Source of the DNA: Streptomyces sp. NBC_00691
Lineage (GTDB): Bacteria; Actinomycetota; Actinomycetes; Streptomycetales; Streptomycetaceae
Reading direction: 5' to 3'
NCBI RefSeq assembly: GCF_036226665.1
Contig: NZ_CP109007.1
Span: forward strand, 4,256,501-4,320,500
Length of the DNA: 64,000 nucleotides
Positions 35,573 through 44,300 of this stretch are shown here, piece by piece. A program made the position numbers and the translations under genes. The notes beneath the pieces are model-generated. The model did not search any database. It had not been told where the DNA came from and saw only the letters and a program-made list of their open reading frames with translations. The number at the start of each line of letters is the position of its first letter. The stretch's first letter is position 1.

Positions 35573-36667
35573 ATGCCTGCTGAACCCTTTGAGCGTGCTC
35601 CGCACGCGGGCACCGGTGCCAGCTACGCGTCCGCGGGCGTCGACATCGAAGCGGGTGACCGCGCCGTCGAGCTCATGAAGGAGTGGGTGAAGAAGACGCA
35701 GCGCCCCGAGGTCCTCGGTGGCCTCGGCGGCTTCGCCGGCCTCTTCGACGCCTCCGCCCTCAAGCGCTACGAGCGTCCGCTGCTCGCCTCCGCCACCGAC
35801 GGCGTCGGGACGAAGGTCGACATCGCCCGGCAGATGGGCGTGTACGACACGATCGGCCACGACCTGGTCGCGATGGTCATGGACGACATCGTCGTCTGCG
35901 GCGCGGAGCCGCTCTTCATGACCGATTACATCTGTGTCGGCAAGGTCCACCCGGAGCGGGTCGCCGCCATCGTCAAGGGCATCGCCGAGGGCTGTGTCCT
36001 GGCCGGCTGCGCGCTGGTCGGCGGCGAGACGGCGGAGCACCCGGGCCTTCTCGGCCCGGACGACTTCGACGTCGCCGGCGCGGGCACGGGTGTCGTGGAG
36101 CACGACCGGCTGCTCGGCGCCGATCGCATCCGTACGGGGGACGCGGTCATCGCCATGGCCTCCTCGGGTCTTCACTCCAACGGGTACTCGCTCGTCCGGC
36201 ACGTGGTCTTCGACCGCGCCGGGATGACGCTCGACCAGCGGGTCGACGAGCTCGGCCGGACGCTCGGCGAGGAGCTCCTGGAGCCCACGAAGATCTACTC
36301 GCTGGACTGCCTGGCCCTCACCCGGACCACGGACGTCCACGCGTTCAGCCACATCACGGGCGGCGGTCTCGCGGCCAACCTGGCCCGGGTGATCCCGGAC
36401 GGCCTGCACGCCACGGTCGACCGTTCGACCTGGGCGCCGGGCGCGATCTTCGACCTGGTCGGCAAGGCCGGTCAGGTGGAGCGCCTGGAGCTGGAGAAGA
36501 CCCTGAACATGGGCGTCGGCATGATGGCGGTCGTGCCGGCCGAGTTCGTGGACGCGGCCCTGACGACGCTGGCGGACCGGGGCGTCGAGTCCTGGGTCGC
36601 GGGCGAGATCACCGAGCGCGGCGCGCACACCACGGGCGCGGAGCTGGTCGGGGACTACGCGAAGTAG
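35573..36667 (+). CDS. purM: Phosphoribosylformylglycinamidine cyclo-ligase (AIR synthetase)
   Basis: 364 aa. Closes the imidazole ring of FGAM with ATP to form AIR. Visible are SYASAGVDIEAGDRAVELMK, ASATDGVGTKVDIARQMG, the signature DDIVVCGAEPLFMTDYI, CALVGGETAEHPG, SGLHSNGYSLVR and HITGGGLAANLARV. The ATG at 35573 has only a weak GAAAG upstream, which suggests it depends on readthrough from purF. Two terminators follow. Confidence 0.97.
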   Translation: MPAEPFERAPHAGTGASYASAGVDIEAGDRAVELMKEWVKKTQRPEVLGGLGGFAGLFDASALKRYERPLLASATDGVGTKVDIARQMGVYDTIGHDLVAMVMDDIVVCGAEPLFMTDYICVGKVHPERVAAIVKGIAEGCVLAGCALVGGETAEHPGLLGPDDFDVAGAGTGVVEHDRLLGADRIRTGDAVIAMASSGLHSNGYSLVRHVVFDRAGMTLDQRVDELGRTLGEELLEPTKIYSLDCLALTRTTDVHAFSHITGGGLAANLARVIPDGLHATVDRSTWAPGAIFDLVGKAGQVERLELEKTLNMGVGMMAVVPAEFVDAALTTLADRGVESWVAGEITERGAHTTGAELVGDYAK

Positions 36668-36674
36668 TCCGGCT

Positions 36675-36724
36675 GTACGACACGGACGGGGCGCTCCGCC
36701 AGGGGCGCCCCGTCCGTGTCGTAC
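36675..36724 (+). terminator. purM terminator
   Basis: GTACGACACGGACGGGGCG pairs with CGCCCCGTCCGTGTCGTAC, a 19-base perfect stem just after the stop codon. Confidence 0.9.
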
Positions 36725-36822
36725 GGAGCGCCCCGTGCGACGTCGCGGGCCCCGCGGCGCCCGGCCACGAGGGTCTTCGGCACCCGGACGCGGGGCCCTT
36801 CGGCACCCGGACGCGGACAGCA

Positions 36823-36859
36823 CAGAAACCCGGCCGGGTGATCCCGGACCGGGTTTCTG
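36823..36859. terminator. Second terminator, probably for the DUF3073 gene
   Basis: CAGAAACCCGG / CCGGGTTTCTG around a 15-base loop, 17 bases beyond the stop of the minus-strand DUF3073 gene. Between the two terminators, GGCACCCGGACGCGG occurs twice (36779 and 36803). Confidence 0.75.
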
Positions 36860-36876
36860 CGATGCGATTCAGAAGG

Positions 36877-37131
36877 TCAAGCGCGACGCGGGGACGCGCT
36901 CGGACCGGACTCGTCGTCCTCGTCCTCGTCGTCCTCGTTATAGAGATCCGCGTACTGGGCGTACGGGTCGTCTTCCTCGTCGTCGTCCTCGAACGGCTCG
37001 CCATTCGGCGGCTGGTTCGAAGTCGAAGCGCCCAGCTCATTGGCCAGACGCGTCAGGTCCGTCCCGCCGCTGCTGTACTTCAGCTGGCGGGCGACCTTGG
37101 TCTGCTTGGCCTTTGCCCGGCCGCGCCCCAT
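36877..37131 (-). CDS. DUF3073 domain protein
   Basis: 84 aa: MGRGRAKAKQTKVARQLKYSSGGTDLTRLANELG at the N-terminus, then an acidic tail (EDDDEEDDPYAQYADLYNEDDED). This is the actinobacterial DUF3073 family, highly expressed and of unknown role. A basic head with an acidic tail suggests nucleic-acid or ribosome contact, but that is speculation. The ATG at 37131 has GAGGGGG 7 bases upstream; the longer upstream frame is not conserved-looking. Confidence 0.92.
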   Translation of the reverse strand: MGRGRAKAKQTKVARQLKYSSGGTDLTRLANELGASTSNQPPNGEPFEDDDEEDDPYAQYADLYNEDDEDEDDESGPSASPRRA

Positions 37132-37463
37132 GGCTCGACCCCCTCGGTGACGGGGCTCGGTGGCCCCAGAGTCTTGACACGCGTTCATGATTCGGAACGG
37201 ACTCTCGACAGAGAGACCGGTCCGTAGGGCTTCAACGGTACCTGTTTCCGCGGGTCTACGGTACGCCGCGCGCATCACATACCCCGGTACAGAACCATCG
37301 AGGTGCCCTTTCCTCGCTGGTCAATCGCGATTTTAACCTCTTCTCGAGGCCCGACCCGCCGAGGGGCGTGAGCGAAGTCTCCCCGCGGTCGCTCCGTGGC
37401 CCTCCCACGGACGCTCCACGGACTCCTCACGGTCACCCCGCGGCGGGCCGGTCCCCGGTACGG
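37132..37463. other. Intergenic region between DUF3073 and vdh
   Basis: 332 bases without a supported gene. The promoter of the DUF3073 gene (minus strand) should lie in 37140-37330. 37383-37440 has several short CACGGA/CTCCACGG repeats and a CCGCGG pair that may end vdh transcription. No clear intrinsic terminator or RNA was identified. Confidence 0.5.
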
Positions 37464-38555
37464 CTAGGCGCGTCGCGCGTCCGCCATGCGCTGCTCGGCG
37501 ATCCGGTCGGACGCCGCGGCCGGCGGAATCCCATCGGCCTTCGCACGTGCGAAGATCTCGAGCGTGGTGTCGAAGATCTTCGTCGCCTTCGCCTTGCAGC
37601 GGTCGAAGTCGAAGCCGTGCAGCTCGTCGGCGACCTGGATCACGCCACCGGCGTTGACCACGTAGTCGGGCGCGTAGAGGATCCCGCGCTCGACGAGGTC
37701 CTTCTCGATGCCCGGATGGGCGAGCTGGTTGTTGGCCGCGCCGCAGACGATGCTCGCGGTGATGAACGGGACGGTCTCCTCGTTCAGGGCGCCGCCGAGC
37801 GCGCAGGGCGCGTAGATGTCGAGACCCTCGACGCGGATCAGCGCCTCGGTGTCGGTGACGACGGTGACCTGCGGGTGCTTGTCGGTGATCCGGCGCACCG
37901 ACTCCTCGCGCACATCGGTGATCACGACCTCGGCGCCGTCCTCCAGGAGGTGCTCGACGAGGTAGTGGCCGACCTTGCCGACGCCCGCGACGCCGACCTT
38001 GCGGCCGCGCAGCGTCGGGTCGCCCCAGAGGGTCTGCGCGGAGGCGCGCATGCCCTGGAAGACGCCGAAGGCGGTGAGGACGGAGGAGTCGCCGGCGCCG
38101 CCGTTCTCGGGGGAGCGGCCGGTGGTCCAGCGGTTCTCGCGGGCGACGACGTCCATGTCGGCGACGTAGGTGCCGACGTCGCAGGCCGTGACGTACCGGC
38201 CGCCGAGCGAGGCGACGAAGCGCCCGTAGGCGAGGAGGAGCTCCTCGGTCTTGATCTTCTCCGGGTCGCCGATGATGACGGCCTTGCCGCCTCCGTGGTC
38301 GAGACCGGCCATGGCGTTCTTGTACGACATGCCGCGGGCCAGGTTGAGGGCGTCGGCGATCGCCGCGGCCTCGTTGGCGTACGGGTAGAAGCGGGTGCCG
38401 CCGAGGGCGGGGCCCAGGGCGGTGGAGTGGAGGGCGATGACGGCCTTGAGGCCGGTGGCGCGGTCCTGGCAGAGCACGACTTGCTCGTGGCCACCCTGCT
38501 CCGAGTGGAACAGAGTGTGCAGTACATCAGCAGGAACGCCGGTCACATCGGTCAC
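37464..38555 (-). CDS. vdh: Valine (branched-chain amino acid) dehydrogenase
   Basis: 363 aa Glu/Leu/Phe/Val dehydrogenase. Catalytic Lys regions are GLKAVIALHSTALGPALGGTRF and YKNAMAGLDHGGGKAVI; the nucleotide fold is VGVAGVGKVGHYLVEHLL; VCGAANNQLAHP is family-typical. Length and sequence resemble streptomycete valine dehydrogenase, which oxidatively deaminates Val, Leu and Ile with NAD and supplies acyl-CoA starters for polyketides. The GTG at 38555 follows GGGAG with 8-base spacing; a TTG at 38570 is less likely. Confidence 0.94.
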   Translation of the reverse strand: MTDVTGVPADVLHTLFHSEQGGHEQVVLCQDRATGLKAVIALHSTALGPALGGTRFYPYANEAAAIADALNLARGMSYKNAMAGLDHGGGKAVIIGDPEKIKTEELLLAYGRFVASLGGRYVTACDVGTYVADMDVVARENRWTTGRSPENGGAGDSSVLTAFGVFQGMRASAQTLWGDPTLRGRKVGVAGVGKVGHYLVEHLLEDGAEVVITDVREESVRRITDKHPQVTVVTDTEALIRVEGLDIYAPCALGGALNEETVPFITASIVCGAANNQLAHPGIEKDLVERGILYAPDYVVNAGGVIQVADELHGFDFDRCKAKATKIFDTTLEIFARAKADGIPPAAASDRIAEQRMADARRA

Positions 38556-38710
38556 GGTGGTGACTCCCAAGTACGAAGCGGCGGTTGCGGACCTCCCTAG
38601 GGGTGGGGGAGGACCAGTTCGGCAAGAGAGTAAGTCCTACCTGGGCGTAGATCGGCAGCAGTGCTCAGGATCACCCCCTCCCGGAGTACCTCCGTGGAAG
38701 GATTCGCGAC

Positions 38711-39631
38711 ATGTCGGTCGCCTCCTCGGTCCTCATCCCCTACGCGTCCTATCTGCGGGTGTACGAGCCACTGGCCGCGTTCCCCGAGCCGGAGCGGACC
38801 CACTGGGCCCGGTACGCCGGCCGGGCACGCACCCCGGGAGCGCAGGAGGAGCTGCGGCGCTCGCTGGCCGACCTGCTCCCGACGCCGCCGGTCCCGGTGC
38901 CGGTCCACGAGAGCGGGGAGGCCTTCGTCGCCCGTCTGGACGGGGTGGTGGTGATCTGTCCGTGGCGGACCCGGCTGCGGGGGTGGCTGGCGCTCCAGGA
39001 GCTGGCCGGCCAGTTCCCGGAGCCGGTGCTCGACGCGATGCTGCCGCCGGTGGTGCGCGTCCAGGTGGAGAGCGACTACGAGCGCTGGCTGAGCAGGAAC
39101 CCGGACGCGCGTCCGTGGATCCGTACGGCGGTCTGGCAGGTGCCGCTGCGCTGGTTCGCGCTCTTCGGGGACGAGGACCGGGAGTACGAGCCGGGGGAGC
39201 GCCCGTCCGGTGCGGGCGCGGGAGGCGCGGACCCGGAAGGCGCGGGCCCGGAAGGCGCGGCCGCGGGCGGGGACGGCGCGGGGAAGGCTCCGGTGCTGCG
39301 CTACCGGACGACGATGGCGCAGGCGCGCCGCCGTCTCGCGCGGGCGCTGCGGGCCCTGCGGGAGTCGATCGACGACGGTCCGATGACGGAGGGCCTGATC
39401 GAGGTGGGGCGCTGGCTGGAGGAGTTCCATCCGCGGGCGCTCGTGGAGCTGGACTTCGGCGGTCTGGTGCACGCGGTCCCGGAGGAGTGGCTGGCGGCGG
39501 ACCGGTCGGCGGCGCAGATGGCGGAGGGGATCGCGGCGCTGCGGGCCGGCGACGGCGAGCGGGCGAGCGAGGCGTACGGGCGGCTGGCGGAGCGCTGGCG
39601 GACGGTCCGGGATCTTCGCTTCGCGAATTGA
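38711..39631 (+). CDS. Conserved hypothetical protein upstream of bldC
   Basis: 306 aa, cytoplasmic, without a recognised domain. N-terminal half: VLIPYASYLRVYEPLAAFPEPERTHWARYA and VCPWRTRLRGWLALQELAGQFPEPVLDAMLP. The second half is helical (RRRLARALRALRESIDDGPMTEGLIEVGRWLEEFHPRALVELDFGGL). Between them is a Gly/Ala/Glu-rich linker of repeated EGAGPEGA-like units coded by GGCGCGGACCCGGAA-type repeats (39218-39290). AAGGA precedes the ATG. It appears conserved in streptomycetes at this place. Function unknown. Confidence 0.8.
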   Translation: MSVASSVLIPYASYLRVYEPLAAFPEPERTHWARYAGRARTPGAQEELRRSLADLLPTPPVPVPVHESGEAFVARLDGVVVICPWRTRLRGWLALQELAGQFPEPVLDAMLPPVVRVQVESDYERWLSRNPDARPWIRTAVWQVPLRWFALFGDEDREYEPGERPSGAGAGGADPEGAGPEGAAAGGDGAGKAPVLRYRTTMAQARRRLARALRALRESIDDGPMTEGLIEVGRWLEEFHPRALVELDFGGLVHAVPEEWLAADRSAAQMAEGIAALRAGDGERASEAYGRLAERWRTVRDLRFAN

Positions 39632-40212
39632 CATCAGTCGGGCATCTTCGTCAGGTCGGTATCGACAAGACATGTCCGACGGGTGTAAATGATCTTCAAG
39701 GGTGTCCGGATACCGCCTGCCCGGTTTTGTATGCCGGGGGTGCCGGGCCTTTCGGCACCCGCTGGGCGGGGACGTTGGTCCCGATCCGGGCCTTTGGCTC
39801 AAGCGTGACGGACAGCACGTAACGCACCCTTGCGCCCATCACCCACCCTCGTGCCAAAATAGGACAAGGAGTCCGGGGAGGGTTCCTTCCGTCCATCTAT
39901 GGGCGGAACGCTCAGCATTGCACTCTATGGGGGGTCTGAGGACTCCTGATCGCTCTGTGACTGATCGTCACAGTGGCGTGACTGTCCGTTATGGCATGGT
40001 CCATCGACTTCCGCCGCTGATGAACACCTGCGAGGGCAATTCCATCGGTTTGGCCGACGTGGCTGGACGGATGGTGTAGTTGTAGTGCCGAGGACAAGCC
40101 GTTCGTCCTATAACCGACTCGGCCCGCTTCTGCCATTTCGGGCAACGCGGGTCAAGGTGCAGAATTTAGAGGAAAGAACCGAGATGGTTCGGTTCTCCCG
40201 AGGAGGCCGCTC
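39632..40212 (+). promoter_or_regulatory. bldC: Long upstream and leader region of bldC
   Basis: 581 bases with no supported gene but much structure. CTGTGAC-TGATC-GTCACAG (39955-39973) is a perfect inverted repeat. TATAAC occurs near 40110. AGAACCGA-GATGGT-TCGGTTCT (40175-40196) is an 8-base-stem hairpin ending 4 bases before the Shine-Dalgarno GAGGAGG (40200-40206). The length is unusual for a gene of 68 codons and suggests several promoters or leader-level control. Confidence 0.55.
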
Positions 40213-40419
40213 ATGACCGCTCGCACCCCTGATGCCGAGCCGCTGCTGACCCCTGCCGAGGTTGCCACGATGTTCCGCGTGGACCCGAAGACGGTGACCC
40301 GTTGGGCGAAGGCCGGGAAGCTCACGTCCATCCGCACCCTGGGTGGGCACCGCCGGTACCGCGAAGCTGAGGTTCGCGCGCTGCTGGCGGGTATTCCGCA
40401 GCAGCGCAGCGAGGCCTGA
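40213..40419 (+). CDS. bldC: Developmental regulator BldC
   Basis: 68 aa with a single MerR-like winged helix: LLTPAEVATMFRVDPKTVTRWAKAGKLTSIRTLGGHRRYREAEVRALL. It lacks the dimerisation and effector regions of full MerR proteins. BldC of this exact size binds DNA head to tail on direct repeats and delays sporulation while supporting vegetative growth and antibiotic production. ATG 40213 has a strong GAGGAGG. Its unusual long upstream region is described separately. Confidence 0.97.
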   Translation: MTARTPDAEPLLTPAEVATMFRVDPKTVTRWAKAGKLTSIRTLGGHRRYREAEVRALLAGIPQQRSEA

Positions 40420-40534
40420 GGTCGCGCAAACACCCCGCAGTACCCCGTAACACCGGGCCTGTCCGGATCCCCCAATCCGGTCGCCCACACCTAGCTCTGC
40501 CGACGGATTCCTGCCCCAACAGGCCTTCGTCAAC

Positions 40535-40575
40535 GATCGCGCTGGACTCCGCCGGGTCTGGCGCGATCTTCTTTT
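40535..40575 (+). terminator. bldC terminator
   Basis: GATCGCGC (40535-40542) pairs with GCGCGATC (40561-40568), with further pairing of GACTC/GGGTC inside, followed by TTCTTTTG: a classical intrinsic terminator. Confidence 0.85.
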
Positions 40576-40749
40576 GTGCCCGCGCCACTCCTTGGAGGGT
40601 GGTGCAATTGCACATATTAAATCGGGCCGGTGTAGGGAGGGTGTAAGTGAAGCGGTTTCTGAAACTGCCTCAGTGACTCCCGTCACACTGGCGAACTCTT
40701 GCCAAAGAACAGCCTCCCACTTCGCGGAACGGCCTCAACCCGCCGTTGG
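40576..40749. other. Intergenic cluster of small palindromes
   Basis: GTGCAATTGCAC (40602-40613), GTTTC-T-GAAAC (40655-40665) and GTGAC-TCCC-GTCAC (40673-40686) lie within 85 bases in a relatively AT-rich spacer between the bldC terminator and the end of a minus-strand gene. No gene is supported here; a small RNA or 3' control region is possible. Confidence 0.45.
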
Positions 40750-41055
40750 TCATGGGTCGGTGGGACTTTCGTCCCCACGGGCGTCCGCCCGCCCCGCGGG
40801 CCCCTCTCCCGGCCGGCTCACGCCTTCCGGCCCGGCCGGCGCCTCCTCCGGCGTCTCCCAGGCCCCCTCCGCCGCTTCCCCGGCCCCCTCCGGCTCCTCC
40901 TCCGGCCCCTCGGGCTCCGGAAGGTCCATGGAGAGCCGCAGAAGGCGATGACAGACCACGCAATGGCGGGTGAGGTGTCCGTACCGGGACGCGGCCGCCA
41001 GATGGGCGCGCAGCAGTGCTCTCGTCTCGTGCCGTGCTGCGGACGCCGCGGCCAT
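40750..41055 (-). CDS. Small CxxC protein (DUF6274-like)
   Basis: 101 aa. The conserved-looking N-terminal part is ARHETRALLRAHLAAASRYGHLTRHCVVCHRLLRLSMD. The HCVVCH arrangement could bind zinc. It continues as a Glu/Pro/Gly-rich low-complexity tail. GGAGGTGG lies 7-8 bases before ATG 41055. I believe this is the streptomycete DUF6274 family, from the RHC-VCHRLLRL motif; function unknown. Confidence 0.72.
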   Translation of the reverse strand: MAAASAARHETRALLRAHLAAASRYGHLTRHCVVCHRLLRLSMDLPEPEGPEEEPEGAGEAAEGAWETPEEAPAGPEGVSRPGEGPAGRADARGDESPTDP

Positions 41056-41144
41056 GCGCGACCACCTCCGGTGTGGGCCCCCGAATCCCTGATGTCCGGG
41101 GTACCGGCGGTCCCGTGGCCCCGTCAAGACACGGGAACACAAAG

Positions 41145-41174
41145 AAAGGCCCGCATCGCGAGATGCGGGCCTTT
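41145..41174 (-). terminator. Terminator of tRNA-Asp
   Basis: AAAGGCCCGCATC / GATGCGGGCCTTT, 13-base perfect arms, 4-base loop, 9 bases after the tRNA. Confidence 0.9.
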
Positions 41175-41182
41175 CGGTGAGG

Positions 41183-41256
41183 CGAACCTGACGGGACTTG
41201 AACCCGCGACCTCCACCTTGACAGGGTGGCGAGCTAACCAACTGCTCCACAGGTCC
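41183..41256 (-). tRNA. tRNA-Asp (anticodon GTC), copy 1
   Basis: Acceptor GGACCTG/CAGGTTC, D-arm GAGCAGTTGGTTAGCTC, anticodon loop CTGTCAA in CCACC/GGTGG, T-arm CGGGTTCAAGTCCCG. CCA not encoded. Confidence 0.96.
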
Positions 41257-41353
41257 TTGCTTGCGGCCCCTCGTGAGCGGCTGCAAGCAAGACTGTACAG
41301 CAGGTCAGCGGTCGGGTCGAACTCACCGTCGGCCGCCGCACCGCGACGCCCGG

Positions 41354-44300
41354 CTACGGGGCCGCCGCGTCGATCGCCTTCACGATCCGCTTGTCCGAGA
41401 TCGGGTACGCCGTGCCCAGCGCGTGCGCGAAGTAGCTCACCCGCAGCTCCTCGATCATCCAGCGGATGTCGGTGACCTCGGACGGCACCGGGCGCCCCTT
41501 GGGGAGCTGTTCGAGCAGCCAGGCGTACTCGTCCAGCATCTCCTGGACCTTCTCCGTCCGGGTGGTGTCCCGCTGGACCCCGGTCGGCATCTGCTGGAGC
41601 CGCCGGTCCACCGCCACCAGATAGCGCATCAGGTCCGGGAGCCGCTTCAGGCCCGTGCGGGTGACGAAGCCGGCCGGCATCAGCCAGGCCAGCTGGGTCT
41701 TCACATCGGTCAGGTTGTTGATCAGGGCCAGGCTGTTCGTCGACTTCAGCCGGCGCTCGCACGCCTGCCAGGCCGCCAGGATCTGCTGGACCTGGCCCAC
41801 CGTCCGTACGGTCGTGTCCACCAGGTCCGCGCGGACCTTGTCGAACAGCTTCCGGAACGACTCCTCGTCCCACGCCGGACCGCCGTGCTCGGCGATCAGC
41901 TTGTCGGCCGCCGCGGTGGCGCAGTCGTCGAACAGGGCCTGGATCGAGCCGTGCGGGTTCGAGGACAGGGCCAGCTTCTGCTGGTTGGTCAGCTTGTCCG
42001 AGGCGAACTTCGCCGGGTTCACCGGGATGTTCAGCATGATCAGCTTCCGGGTGCCCCGCCACATCGCCAGCGCCTGCTCGGCCTCCGTGTCGAAGAGCCG
42101 CACGGCGACCGTCGCGCCCTCGTCCACGAGCGCCGGGTACGCCTTGACCGGCTGACCGCCCCGCTTGGTCTCGAAGACCCGCGTGAGCGTCCCGATCGTC
42201 CAGTCCGTGAGCCCCGTGCGCTCCAGGGAGGGCCCGGAGCCGTCCGGGCCCCCGGTGGCCGCCGCGGCGGCCTGCGAGAGGGCCTTGCGGGCCTTCGGGC
42301 GCAGCCGCAGGCGCAGCGTCTCCAGGTCCTTGTCCTCCGCGAGCTTCCTGCGGCGCTCGTCGACGATCCGGAACGTCACCTTGAGGTGCTCGGGCACCTT
42401 CGCCCAGTCGAAGTCGTCGGCCGTCACCGGGACGCCGACCATCCGCTGGAGCTCGCGGGCGAGCGCCCCCGCCAGCGGCTCCTGCACGGGCACGACCGCG
42501 TCGAGGAAGCGGGTCGCGAAGTTCGGCGCGGGCACGTAATGGCGGCGGATCGGCTTCGGCAGGGAGCGGATCAGCTCGGTGACGACCTCAGTGCGCAGAC
42601 CCGGGATCTGCCACTCGAAACCGTCGTCCGTCACCTGGTTGAGGACCTGGAGCGGGACGTGGACGGTCACACCGTCGGCGTCCGCGCCGGGCTCGAACTG
42701 GTACGTCACCCGGAACTTCAGCGGACCCTGCCGCCAGGAGTCCGGGTAGTCGTCCTTGGTGACCCCGGCGGCCTTCTCGTTGATGAGCATCTCGCGCTCG
42801 AAGTCCAGGAACTCCGGCTCGTCGTGCCGCTTGTGCTTCCACCAGGAGTCGAAGTGGGCTCCGGACACGACGTGTTCGGGCACGCGCTTGTCGTAGAAGT
42901 CGAAGAGCGTCTCGTCGTCGACCAGGATGTCCCGGCGCCGCGCGCGGTGTTCCAGCTCCTCGACCTCGGTGAGGAGCTTGCGATTGTCCGCGAAGAACTT
43001 GTGGTGGGTGCGCCAGTCGCCCTCGACGAGCGCGTTCCTGATGAACAGGTCGCGGGAGACATCGGGGTCGATCCGGCCGTAGTTGACCTTGCGGTCGGCG
43101 ATGATCGGGACGCCGTACAGCGTCACCTTCTCGAAGGCCATCACGGCCGCCTGGTCCTTCTCCCAGTGCGGCTCGCTGTACGTCTTCTTCACCAGGTGCT
43201 GCGCGAGCGGCTCGATCCACTCGGGCTCCACGCGCGCGTTGACCCGGGCCCAGAGGCGCGAGGTCTCCACCAGCTCGGCGGACATGACGAAGCGCGGGGG
43301 CTTCTTGAAGAGCGCGGAACCGGGGAAGATCGCGAACTTGGCGCTGCGGGCGCCCAGGTAGTCGTTCTTCCCGGTGCTCCTCCCGTTCTCACCCCCGGCG
43401 TCCTTCACGTCCTTCATGCCGATGTGGCTGAGGAGCCCCGCGAGGAGCGAGACGTGGACGGACTGCTCCGGCGCGTCCTCTTCGTTCACATGGATGCCCA
43501 GCTGCTTCGCGACCGTCCGCAGCTGCGCGTAGATGTCCTGCCACTCGCGGATGCGCAGGAAGTTCAGGTACTCCTGCTTGCACATCCGGCGGAAGGAGCT
43601 GGAGCCGCGCTCCTTCTGCTGCTCGCGGACGTACCGCCACAGGTTGAGGAAGGCGAGGAAGTCGCTGGTCTCGTCCTTGAACCGGGCGTGCTGCTGGTCG
43701 GCCTGCGCCTGCTTCTCCGCCGGCCGCTCGCGCGGGTCCTGGATGGAGAGGGCGGCCGCGATCACCATGACCTCGCGGACACAGCCGTTCTTGTCGGCCT
43801 CCAGGACCATCCGGGCGAGCCGCGGGTCGACGGGCAGCTGGGCGAGCTTCCGGCCCTGCTGCGTGAGCCGCTTCTTCGGGTCCTTCTCCGTGGGGTCGAT
43901 CGCGCCCAGCTCATGGAGGAGCTGCACGCCGTCGCGGATGTTGCGGTGGTCCGGCGGGTCGATGAAGGGGAACTTCTCGATGTCGCCGAGACCGGCCGCG
44001 GTCATCTGGAGGATGACGGAGGCGAGGTTCGTACGGAGGATCTCGGCGTCCGTGAACTCCGGCCGGGAGACGAAGTCGTCCTCCGAGTACAGCCGGATGC
44101 AGATGCCGTCGGACGTACGGCCGCAGCGGCCCTTGCGCTGGTTGGCGCTGGCCTGGCTGACCGGCTCGATCGGCAGCCGCTGGACCTTGGTCCGGTGCGA
44201 GTAGCGGGAGATGCGGGCGGTGCCCGGATCGATCACGTACTTGATGCCGGGGACGGTCAGCGAGGTCTCGGCGACGTTCGTCGCGAGGACGATGCGGCGG

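Noticed and set aside
33905..36823. 972-codon minus-strand frame opposite purF and purM
   Set aside because: Shadow of two well-identified genes; the sequence is Asp/Val/Gly-rich without domains.
39955..39973. Classical CRP site
   Set aside because: Half-sites match, but the spacing is 7 rather than 6 bases, so I list it only as an inverted repeat.
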